IMG/VR virus record: IMGVR_UViG_3300042860_001113 | Span: 1 to 21,548 of that record | Length of the DNA: 21,548 bases | Reading direction: 5' to 3' (one strand) | DNA from: a virus | Shown here: in pieces, positions 15,003-20,781 of the stretch | How positions within the stretch are numbered: position 1 is the first letter of the stretch | How the letters are laid out: each line of letters begins with the position of its first letter | Position numbers and translations under genes: made by a program | Notes under the pieces: generated by a model | What the model was told of the DNA's origin: nothing | Database searches by the model: none | Seen by the model: only the letters and a program-made list of their open reading frames with translations

Positions 15003-15319
15003 AGACTGTTGATCCTACCGTTGTGCTGCACTCGAAAAATACTGTTGCTCGGGTCATTGGCCCATCGTTTCCACGCGGCTTGGTCCCGATACCAGCCCTC
15101 TCGGAATGATCGGTTCAGGGCGTCGAGGGGGATCATCGCTTCGAGGCGCATCCCATCGGCCTTTTGACCGCCGACAAGTTCCGATGCAGCTTTCGCCAGA
15201 TTCGCAGTCGGCTCAACATCGTGCTGTTCCTCAATGTATATGCTTCCGTCAGAATCGAAGTGCATATATTCGGCAGTGGTGCCATAGGCATCCAGAAGAC
15301 GTTTGCGCGATCCTTCCAT
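14999..15319 (-). CDS. Conserved phage protein downstream of the capsid gene (106 aa)
   Basis: A 106-aa soluble protein starting MEGSRKRLLDAYGTTAEYMH, with an acidic middle (IYIEEQHDVEPTANLAKAAS). The C-terminal half has PLDALNRSFREGWYRDQAAW followed by KRWANDPSNSIFRV. Small proteins with a 'IP...LNxxxxEGWxxD...W..WLNDPDNRxFRV' pattern occur in head-gene regions of many short-tailed phages. I know no established role; a minor head or head-completion function is inferred from position. The ATG overlaps the stop of the 56-aa gene as TAATG and has AAAGGTG about 7 bases upstream. It is followed by the glycosyltransferase gene with an ATGA overlap. Confidence 0.65.
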   Translation of the reverse strand: MEGSRKRLLDAYGTTAEYMHFDSDGSIYIEEQHDVEPTANLAKAASELVGGQKADGMRLEAMIPLDALNRSFREGWYRDQAAWKRWANDPSNSIFRVQHNGRINSL

Positions 15320-15489
15320 TACTTCACCTTTTCTGCCAGGCCGTTAAAGATTAAATGCTCGGCTGTCGCACGGTCAACCGTGATCAGCGTCCCTGTCGGC
15401 CTGGGCATATCACCCAGCCACGGCATCCCACAAAGAATGCGGACTGTCACACAGTCATCAGAATCTGTAACTTTGAACGGTCTTGCCAT
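15319..15489 (-). CDS. Small phage head-region protein (56 aa)
   Basis: A 56-aa reading frame starting MARPFKVTDSDDCVTVRILC. Its last third, TLITVDRATAEHLIFNGLAE followed by KVK, fits a family of very small phage proteins with 'V-x-V-L...G-x-x-L-x-V-D-x-A-T-A-x-x-L-I-x-x-G-x-A-x' found near head genes (DUF7302-like). The stop overlaps the start of the 106-aa gene as TAATG. What is odd is its upstream region: the ATG lies directly after the T-run of the capsid gene's terminator, and the bases before it are pyrimidine-rich with no Shine-Dalgarno. Translation may therefore depend on coupling, an internal start such as the GTG 13 codons in, or a leaderless message. Confidence 0.6.
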   Translation of the reverse strand: MARPFKVTDSDDCVTVRILCGMPWLGDMPRPTGTLITVDRATAEHLIFNGLAEKVK

Positions 15490-15521
15490 GAAAGAAAAAG
15501 GGGGAGAGTTTCCCCTCCCCC
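15490..15521 (-). terminator. Intrinsic terminator after the major capsid gene
   Basis: On the minus strand a 7-bp stem of GGGGGAG (plus 15515-15521) and CTCCCCC (plus 15500-15506) encloses an 8-base loop and is followed at once by a T-rich run, TTTTTCTTTC (plus 15490-15499). This lies 15 bases after the capsid stop. Position and shape match the partial terminator that follows the capsid gene in T7, which lets capsid message outnumber the downstream messages. Because the rest of the operon continues on the same strand, it is probably leaky. Confidence 0.75.
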
Positions 15522-15535
15522 AATCTCCGCTAATG

Positions 15536-16486
15536 TTAGGTGGTAGTCAGGTCCGCGCAGACGCCGTGAGCGGCTTCGTTACGCATTTCCAGAGTAGCCT
15601 CGACCACCAGAGCCCGCCGGTCAGCATCGCCAGTCTTCGCCAGTTCAAACTGGGTGAACGGGCGATAATAAGCGACGGCCGCCATATCGGGCTGAAGGAC
15701 GAACGCCGACCGCTCGCGCTGGAAGCGGTTCGGGATAACCTTCAGGTCGCCAAAGTCGGAGGCATACAGGGACGCGGCGCCCTGGATGCGATCCATAGCG
15801 ATATTCTGCCGGCTGTTAGCCCGGCCGGTGAAATCGCTAACGCGCTGCTTGTTGACCGGGCCGACCATCAGGATTTCAGGCTCGCCACCAGCGGTGTAAA
15901 CCGACTGGATAACGGACTTGAGGATGGTTTCGGTAAAAGCCCGCATCGAGCCGGCGGTGGCATCGGTAGCCGCCGCAGTGGCAGCAGTAGCCGAAGCGCC
16001 ACCAGTGCCGCGCGAGGCATTGGTGGTCAGCCACGATTCCAGCGAACGCAGGGTGCGGGCGGTAGTGCTGTCGCCAGCGGTATAGCCCTGGTTGCCGGTG
16101 ATGGTGGCTTCCAGATCGCGCTTGATTTCCTTGCTGCGCTTCGCCATCTGGTAGGCCATTTCATTGGCCCGGCCGGCGGCATTAGCGGCGATCTGCGAGC
16201 CAGTGACCACCACATCCTTGCGCAGAATCTGGCAGTAGTTACCGACGCGGGACGTCGGCGCACTGGTCGAGCCGGCGATGATATCGCCTTCGAGCTGGGC
16301 ATTGCTGGTCGAGGCAGAGGCCAGGGAATCAGTCTGCCACTCGTGGAAAACGGCGGACGCCTTGGTCTTAGCCACGGCGGAGATAAAGGGCGTGTCGGCC
16401 GGGCTGATGTTGTAAATGACATCAGTCAGGTCTTCGCGGTTGCCCTTGGCGGTGTAGGTGGTGAAACCACCAGTAACGAGAGCCAT
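15536..16486 (-). CDS. Major capsid protein, SU10/DUF5309 type
   Basis: A 316-aa protein. The N-terminal segment NREDLTDVIYNISPADTPF, followed by ISAVAKTKASAVFHEWQTD, is the signature of the SU10-like major capsid family (DUF5309). Other family features follow: an Asn/Gly/Arg central segment (RVGNYCQILRKDVVVTGSQ), a helical spine stretch (MAYQMAKRSKEIKRDLEATI) and near 230 VGPVNKQRVSDFTG, with a C-terminal strand, ERSAFVLQPDMAAVAYYRPF. It forms the icosahedral shell with an HK97-like fold, assembled on the scaffold encoded just upstream. AAGGAAA lies 7-8 bases before the ATG. A terminator directly follows, as expected for the most abundant virion protein. Confidence 0.88.
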   Translation of the reverse strand: MALVTGGFTTYTAKGNREDLTDVIYNISPADTPFISAVAKTKASAVFHEWQTDSLASASTSNAQLEGDIIAGSTSAPTSRVGNYCQILRKDVVVTGSQIAANAAGRANEMAYQMAKRSKEIKRDLEATITGNQGYTAGDSTTARTLRSLESWLTTNASRGTGGASATAATAAATDATAGSMRAFTETILKSVIQSVYTAGGEPEILMVGPVNKQRVSDFTGRANSRQNIAMDRIQGAASLYASDFGDLKVIPNRFQRERSAFVLQPDMAAVAYYRPFTQFELAKTGDADRRALVVEATLEMRNEAAHGVCADLTTT

Positions 16487-16501
16487 GCTTCAGTTTCCTT
16501 T

Positions 16502-17503
16502 TCAGAGAAGGTCGCGGAATACAGCGGCGGCGTCTTCAACCCGGCCGCTACCCCGCAGGCGATTAAACTTTGCCTCGAAACGCTGCTGGCCCTGCGTCTT
16601 TACGGTCTTAGTGGTTCCCGGCTTCTGAAACTTAGGGGCATCGGCGACTTTCTTCTCGATTCCAGCCTTCTTTTGCATCAGGCTGTCATAGAGAAAAGCC
16701 TTGCGGGCAATCACCAAAGCGCGGTGATCAACAAGGCTGCCAACCTCTTCCTGAGAGTATTTCCCTGAGTTGATAAGATACTCGGCGATAGCTTTCTTTT
16801 CAGAATTGGCTTTCGCCTCGTCCTTCCATTCGGGGATGGCATCAATAGCCAAGCCATACTGTTCCTTCACCATGCTCTGGAACTTCTGGCTATTTTCCTC
16901 TCCCGCCTTCTTGGCAAGATTCGATTGTTCGGCCCTGGCGGCCTGCAATCGAGTCATATGGTCCTCAAAGGCGCGCTGCTGCTTCAGATACTCTACCGGA
17001 TCTTGCTCCAGCAAATCCGCCCCAGGCGGCTTAGGAGCCGTAGACTGCAAAAACGCCGTGATTTGGTTCACGCCATCAGCATATCGCTGCCGTTCTGCGG
17101 CGACTTCGGCCTTGTACGCCTCGATAGCTTTGCGCTCCTCGGCGACGGCCTGGGTCTTCCGCGTGTAATCCGCCTCTCTCTGATAGCCCTTGATTAGCTC
17201 GGATTCGTCAACCTCTACCGACTTGCCGTCAATCTTGACGGTGTACTTACGGGTTTGGGCGGGCTCATCTTCACTATCGTCGTTTTCGGCGGGCTGGTCA
17301 TCTTCGATGGGCTCATCGTCGCCATCTATAGCCGTTTCGACCTCTTCGGCCTCTGCCTCAATTTCACTATTGGGCAGGTCTTCATTGGTTTCCTCTGGCT
17401 GTTCTGCGTTGTCCGCTCCAGAGAGAATTCCGAGCATAGCAGAGGCGGCCACCTCTACAGTTCCGGCGTTGTCAGTGGCGGGAGCCGTGCTGACTTCTGA
17501 CAT
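16502..17503 (-). CDS. Capsid scaffolding protein
   Basis: A 333-aa protein, near the length of P22 gp8 (303 aa). Residues 36-85 are extremely acidic and disordered (for example EAEAEEVETAIDGDDEPIED). Residues 86-105 form a short ordered segment (RKYTVKIDGKSVEVDESELI) that often opens phage scaffolds. Residues ~110-215 are a long coiled coil (QAVAEERKAIEAYKAEVAAE), and the C-terminus is basic (KTVKTQGQQRFEAKFNRLRG), as expected for the capsid-binding end. It guides procapsid assembly and is then lost. It precedes the capsid gene by 15 bases. A strong GGAGG site lies 8 bases before the ATG, inside an AT-rich gap that may hold regulatory sequence. Confidence 0.82.
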   Translation of the reverse strand: MSEVSTAPATDNAGTVEVAASAMLGILSGADNAEQPEETNEDLPNSEIEAEAEEVETAIDGDDEPIEDDQPAENDDSEDEPAQTRKYTVKIDGKSVEVDESELIKGYQREADYTRKTQAVAEERKAIEAYKAEVAAERQRYADGVNQITAFLQSTAPKPPGADLLEQDPVEYLKQQRAFEDHMTRLQAARAEQSNLAKKAGEENSQKFQSMVKEQYGLAIDAIPEWKDEAKANSEKKAIAEYLINSGKYSQEEVGSLVDHRALVIARKAFLYDSLMQKKAGIEKKVADAPKFQKPGTTKTVKTQGQQRFEAKFNRLRGSGRVEDAAAVFRDLL

Positions 17504-17570
17504 TAATGTGGCCTCCGATATCTATGCAATATGTTATGCTACTATAACTAACAACATGGAGGCAAGAAGT
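17504..17570 (-). promoter_or_regulatory. AT-rich gap with an inverted repeat before the scaffold gene
   Basis: This 67-base spacer is the largest gap in the head region and is clearly AT-richer than the genes around it. It contains an inverted repeat, GTTAT (plus 17533-17537) and ATAAC (plus 17544-17548), around a 6-base loop, and TGTTA/TAACA arms just outside. It also holds the scaffold gene's GGAGG site. Promoter-like hexamers occur (TTGTTA, TTATAG, CATATT), but no pair has good match and spacing together. It could be a late promoter or an operator for scaffold and capsid expression. Confidence 0.3.
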
Positions 17571-17843
17571 CTAAAAGAAGCGCCTGCGCCCCCTCAATTC
17601 TTCTTGCTGCTTTTTCGACATTTTACCTGTGTACACGACAGTCTCAAGATGGGCGCGGACCTTAGCCAAGCTTTGCAAGTGCGCCCAAATCCTTTCGCGG
17701 CCTTCTACGTCTCGAGCCGGGGCGCCTTCCCACGCTGCGATATATTCTGATCGAATTAGGTCGAATGCTTCCGCGATCAGCGGGTTGCGCAGAAGCCTTT
17801 CGGCGTTGTCGCCACGATTGATTTCGTCCAGCGGGTCACTCAT
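17571..17843 (-). CDS. Conserved small phage protein near portal/scaffold (90 aa)
   Basis: A 90-aa helical protein starting MSDPLDEINRGDNAERLLRN. The middle segment NPLIAEAFDLIRSEYIAAWE, followed by APARDVEGRERIWAHLQSL and KVRAHLETVVYTGKM, fits a family of small proteins ('L-x-N-P-x-x-x-x-A-F-x-x-x-x-x-x...W-x-x-T-x-x-x-D-x-x-x-R-E-x-x-x...L-x-x-H-L-E-x') that I know from between portal and scaffold genes of short-tailed phages. Its role is not established. I chose the ATG at 17843, which lies inside the end of the upstream 50-aa gene (8-base overlap) and has GGAGGG about 10 bases before it; the longer frame is a shadow of that gene. The C-terminus is very basic (RGRRRFF). Confidence 0.7.
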   Translation of the reverse strand: MSDPLDEINRGDNAERLLRNPLIAEAFDLIRSEYIAAWEGAPARDVEGRERIWAHLQSLAKVRAHLETVVYTGKMSKKQQEELRGRRRFF

Positions 17844-17988
17844 TAGAACAATTCCCTCCACCGAACGGCAGCCGCCAAGGCTGGTCATCCTCGGCGATGA
17901 CCAGGACGCCACGCTCTTGCCAGCCATCCCGCTTGACCTGCTCAGGATCGCGGCGGGGGCCACCGTAACCGGGAGTGTGCCAGTTCAT
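17836..17988 (-). CDS. Small phage protein between resolvase and 90-aa gene (50 aa)
   Basis: A 50-aa frame starting MNWHTPGYGGPRRDPEQVKR, with the core DGWQERGVLVIAEDD followed by QPWRLPF. An ideal Shine-Dalgarno, AAGGAGGT, lies 5 bases before its ATG, the ATG overlaps the resolvase stop as ATGA, and its own stop overlaps the next gene by 8 bases. These three facts make it very likely to be translated. The 'DPEQVKRDGWxExGVLVV...DD' pattern recalls small phage proteins with a C-terminal DNA-binding-like helix, but that helix is absent here, so I assign no function. Confidence 0.7.
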   Translation of the reverse strand: MNWHTPGYGGPRRDPEQVKRDGWQERGVLVIAEDDQPWRLPFGGGNCSNE

Positions 17989-18635
17989 CGCACACCTCCT
18001 TCGGTGTCGATGGCCCAGGTCAGGATGGCCAGAGCGTCGGCCTCGTTGTCGTCTTCAGGGTTGAAGCCTTTGGCCCGCATGGCGGCGATAACCGCGTCCT
18101 TGCCAGCATTACCCTTGCCAGTGGCGTGACGCTTGATGGTGCCGACTGGCAGGCCCTGATAGGGGATGTGGTTCAGTTCACACCAAGCCGAGAGATGAGC
18201 CAGGAAGCCGCCATAGATGTGGGCGGCATCGGTTCCGGCGTGGCGGCGGACTTCCTCGAAATATACCGCGCTGATGCCCTTGGCGCCGCCCAGCAGGTGG
18301 TCGAGCCAGGAACGGAAGCGCAGGTAGCGCATGCCGCCGCCTTCGAAGCGACCGGGGCGGAACTTCATGGTGCCGGAGACAGTGGCGCCGTCGGCAAGGC
18401 GCATGGCCCAGCCGGTGGTGGTGCCCAGGTCGAGGGCCAGCAGGCCGCGCCCACCTCGGCAAAGGGCGTGACCAGCGTCCGACGCCATGGTGTAAGGAAG
18501 ATTGGCGACGGGGACGCGATAGCCGCCAATGGTCATGAGGCGGGGGGTTGTCTCCAACAACTCGGCACCGTCCTTATGGTGCTTGCTCTCGATGGCCGCG
18601 CCTTCGGCCTGTAGGGCGGCGTGGTCTGTAATCAT
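17985..18635 (-). CDS. RuvC-like Holliday junction resolvase with N-terminal extension
   Basis: A 216-aa protein. Residues 64-210 form an RNase H-fold resolvase of the phage RuvC kind. The first catalytic Asp (D69) is in LLALDLGTTTGWA, the Glu pair is in AVYFEEVRR (E127/E128), and the last acidic residues are in EDDNEADALAIL (D196, E198, D200). The segment VGTIKRHATGKGNAGKDAVI is highly typical. It should cut four-way DNA junctions, probably to trim branched phage DNA before packaging. The first ~63 residues are extra relative to the usual phage RuvC; they include TIGGYRVPVANLPYTMASD, which I do not recognise as a known domain. The ATG at 18635 overlaps the micro-ORF stop as ATGA. An internal Met50 start is possible but has no clear ribosome site. 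Confidence 0.82.
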   Translation of the reverse strand: MITDHAALQAEGAAIESKHHKDGAELLETTPRLMTIGGYRVPVANLPYTMASDAGHALCRGGRGLLALDLGTTTGWAMRLADGATVSGTMKFRPGRFEGGGMRYLRFRSWLDHLLGGAKGISAVYFEEVRRHAGTDAAHIYGGFLAHLSAWCELNHIPYQGLPVGTIKRHATGKGNAGKDAVIAAMRAKGFNPEDDNEADALAILTWAIDTEGGVR

Positions 18636-18673
18636 TTGCGCTTCCCGCCCTTCTTTTTGCTGCTACAGCCCAT
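18632..18673 (-). CDS. 13-codon basic micro-ORF between portal and resolvase
   Basis: This frame encodes MGCSSKKKGGKRK. It starts 14 bases after the portal stop, with AAGGGG about 10 bases before the ATG, and ends with TGA overlapping the resolvase start as ATGA. The Gly-Cys start and Lys-rich tail are unusual. It may be a real micropeptide, or a leader that couples portal translation to the resolvase. I recall similar tiny Lys/Cys peptides near portal genes in other short-tailed phages, but cannot confirm that here. Confidence 0.4.
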   Translation of the reverse strand: MGCSSKKKGGKRK

Positions 18674-18687
18674 GATATCGCATCCCC

Positions 18688-20745
18688 TTATCCGATCTGC
18701 CCACCCATGCGGATATCGCCAACGCCAGCCCCGGAAGCCAGCCCGGATGCTTTAAGCTGGGCTTCCATCATCATTTGCTCACGCTTCAATGCCATTTCGG
18801 CCATCATCCGCTCATGAGCCAGCGTCATTTCAGCCTGCATTTTCTCGCGACCCAGGGCTATATCGCGGTCAATCCGCGCTCGCTCTACCTGCGCATCGAG
18901 TTGAATCTTTGCTTGATCGGCAGCCGCCTTGCGCTGAACATCAGCCATCAAAGGATCAGGGGGCGGCGGCTTTTGCTGCTGCCCCTGGATGCCATCAACC
19001 GCCCCAGGGTCCTTGAAATACAGCGACGGGTCGCCGAGGCCAGCGTTAGTAATCATCGCCTTGAGCGTGTTGTGATATTCGCCCATGCCAACTAACGGGT
19101 TGTCAGGCCCGGCAATCTGGAGGATAGCCTCTTGCTTGGCCGCCACCGCCATAAGATGCCCCAGCTGGGAATCCTTGTTCCCAGTCCCGAGGCCGACATT
19201 GATTTTCACGTCCATGTCAGCCGACCAGCCGCGAGGATCGATAGGCACCCATTCGTTGCGCAGCCGAATGACGGTTTCCTTGTCCTGATACTGCGTGATG
19301 AATTTCAAGATCAGACGGAACAGTCTCTTATACCCCACCTCGGCGAAAATGCGGGCGATCAGTTCGACGCGCTGCTTTGCCATATCAGTCTGGCCTGCAA
19401 ACGCAGTAGCAGACACGTTCTGCAAAGCATTTGCATCAGGCCCCATTCCCTGCGGAGACGCCCCTGACCGCTCCTGGCGCACGGCGTCGATGTATTGGAT
19501 CATGGGGAAAGCCTGGGCACCAACCCATGCTGTCTGAATTTCCCGCATCATGCCGGGGGCCTTGACGCGGACCACGCCACCGGGGCGGTGCGTCAGCAGG
19601 TCATCGAGGTTCACTTGGCCGTCTACAATCTCGGTGCGCGGATTGTTCGACAGATACAGCCCGTCGAGCATCTGACGCAGGATCACTGACTTAATGCGCT
19701 GAATGTCCATCACTAGATCAGCGACGGAGCGGCCCCAGAAGGTATGCGGCATGAGGATGGGCGATAACGAGGCAAACGGAACACAATCAAGCGGCCATTC
19801 CTCATTGTCCAGGATCTCGCCTGAAGCATCGTCTCCGCCACTCAGGACCTTGCGCCATTCGGCCACGCCGTCGCCATCATAATCGACCTTGAGATAGCAT
19901 TCGCAGACGGACACCTGTTGCATGATCGGGTCAAGGCTGTCATTGGTCGAGGCATCGCCCCGGAACCGCGCCAGCTTCTCGCCGCTATAGTCATTCGCGC
20001 TGTAGGTCGGCAGGCTATAGACGATATCCTCGTCATATCCCTGCTCAATCAGTTCATTGCGGGTAACAATCTTGCGATGGCCGACGAACGTAGCGTCATC
20101 CAGAGACTTGGCGCGGGCCGACAAGATGAACTCTTCCGGCGGAACGCCTTGGATGCAAACCTCGCCTTCAGTCTCTTCCCATTTGGCCTTGATCGAGTGC
20201 AGCGGAATGCTAGTGCCGTCCGGCAGTTCCATCTTTTCGACAGAATGGCCGATGATCTTGGCGTCTTCCGGCAGGCTGGAAATATAGAGCGCAAATTCAT
20301 CGTCAGTTAAGCCGGAACGCTCGTCAACCTCGACTTTTGTTTCTTTCTCCCACCACACCTTGATAACGCCAACACGCTGCAAAAGCGCATCTTTCTGCCA
20401 GTTATATTGCAGCAAGAACGAGTTGTTCTTCTCAATGATGTAGTTGGCGTAATCGGTAGCCTGCTCAGCAACCTTCTCGTCTTCAGGGCCGGTAGGAAGG
20501 AACTCAACCACCTTATCGCCAGACGCGAAGATGCGCATAAGCGCGGGCAAAATCCACTCGATGGTGTCCGCAACGTCCCGGCTGACAACCTGGGACCGGC
20601 CCTCGATCTCGTCGCCGTATGGCTCTCCCATGTAGTAGCGAAGCGCCTCTTCACGGTCCTGCGATTGCCATTCATCGCAATACGCTGCTGCCTGAGCAAC
20701 CTCATGCTGGACGATAGACTTCAGCTCGTTGTCAGACAGTTTCAT
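18688..20745 (-). CDS. Portal protein, P22-like
   Basis: A 685-aa protein, close to P22 gp1 (725 aa). The N-terminal part has SQDREEALRYYMGEPYGDE and a Gly-Arg-Ser segment (EGRSQVVSRDVADTIEWILP), both typical of P22-type portals. The central part includes VGVIKVWWEKETKVE, PPEEFILSARAKSLDD, PHTFWGRSVADLVMDIQRI and RQMLDGLYLSNNPRTEI. The Gln/Pro linker at ~607-622 (QGQQQKPPPPDP) is followed by a C-terminal helical barrel-like coil of ~60 residues, unusually rich in Met (EKMQAEMTLAHERMMAEMAL). It forms the dodecameric ring at one vertex through which DNA enters and leaves. GGGGAA lies about 9 bases before the ATG. Confidence 0.9.
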   Translation of the reverse strand: MKLSDNELKSIVQHEVAQAAAYCDEWQSQDREEALRYYMGEPYGDEIEGRSQVVSRDVADTIEWILPALMRIFASGDKVVEFLPTGPEDEKVAEQATDYANYIIEKNNSFLLQYNWQKDALLQRVGVIKVWWEKETKVEVDERSGLTDDEFALYISSLPEDAKIIGHSVEKMELPDGTSIPLHSIKAKWEETEGEVCIQGVPPEEFILSARAKSLDDATFVGHRKIVTRNELIEQGYDEDIVYSLPTYSANDYSGEKLARFRGDASTNDSLDPIMQQVSVCECYLKVDYDGDGVAEWRKVLSGGDDASGEILDNEEWPLDCVPFASLSPILMPHTFWGRSVADLVMDIQRIKSVILRQMLDGLYLSNNPRTEIVDGQVNLDDLLTHRPGGVVRVKAPGMMREIQTAWVGAQAFPMIQYIDAVRQERSGASPQGMGPDANALQNVSATAFAGQTDMAKQRVELIARIFAEVGYKRLFRLILKFITQYQDKETVIRLRNEWVPIDPRGWSADMDVKINVGLGTGNKDSQLGHLMAVAAKQEAILQIAGPDNPLVGMGEYHNTLKAMITNAGLGDPSLYFKDPGAVDGIQGQQQKPPPPDPLMADVQRKAAADQAKIQLDAQVERARIDRDIALGREKMQAEMTLAHERMMAEMALKREQMMMEAQLKASGLASGAGVGDIRMGGQIG

Positions 20746-20781
20746 GACGCGCGTTCCCCATCGAAAGGCAGCAGAACAATA

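Noticed and set aside
15164-16768. 534-codon open frame on the plus strand across the capsid region
   Set aside because: It is antisense to the capsid, 56-aa, 106-aa and scaffold genes, has no plausible ribosome site, and its composition (Gly/Arg/Ala runs, no domain) is what third-base GC bias gives on the opposite strand.
20746-20781. 9-codon frame (MGNARHETV) before the portal gene
   Set aside because: It overlaps the portal start out of frame by many bases, has no separate ribosome site, and lacks the stop/start coupling seen for the two accepted micro-ORFs.
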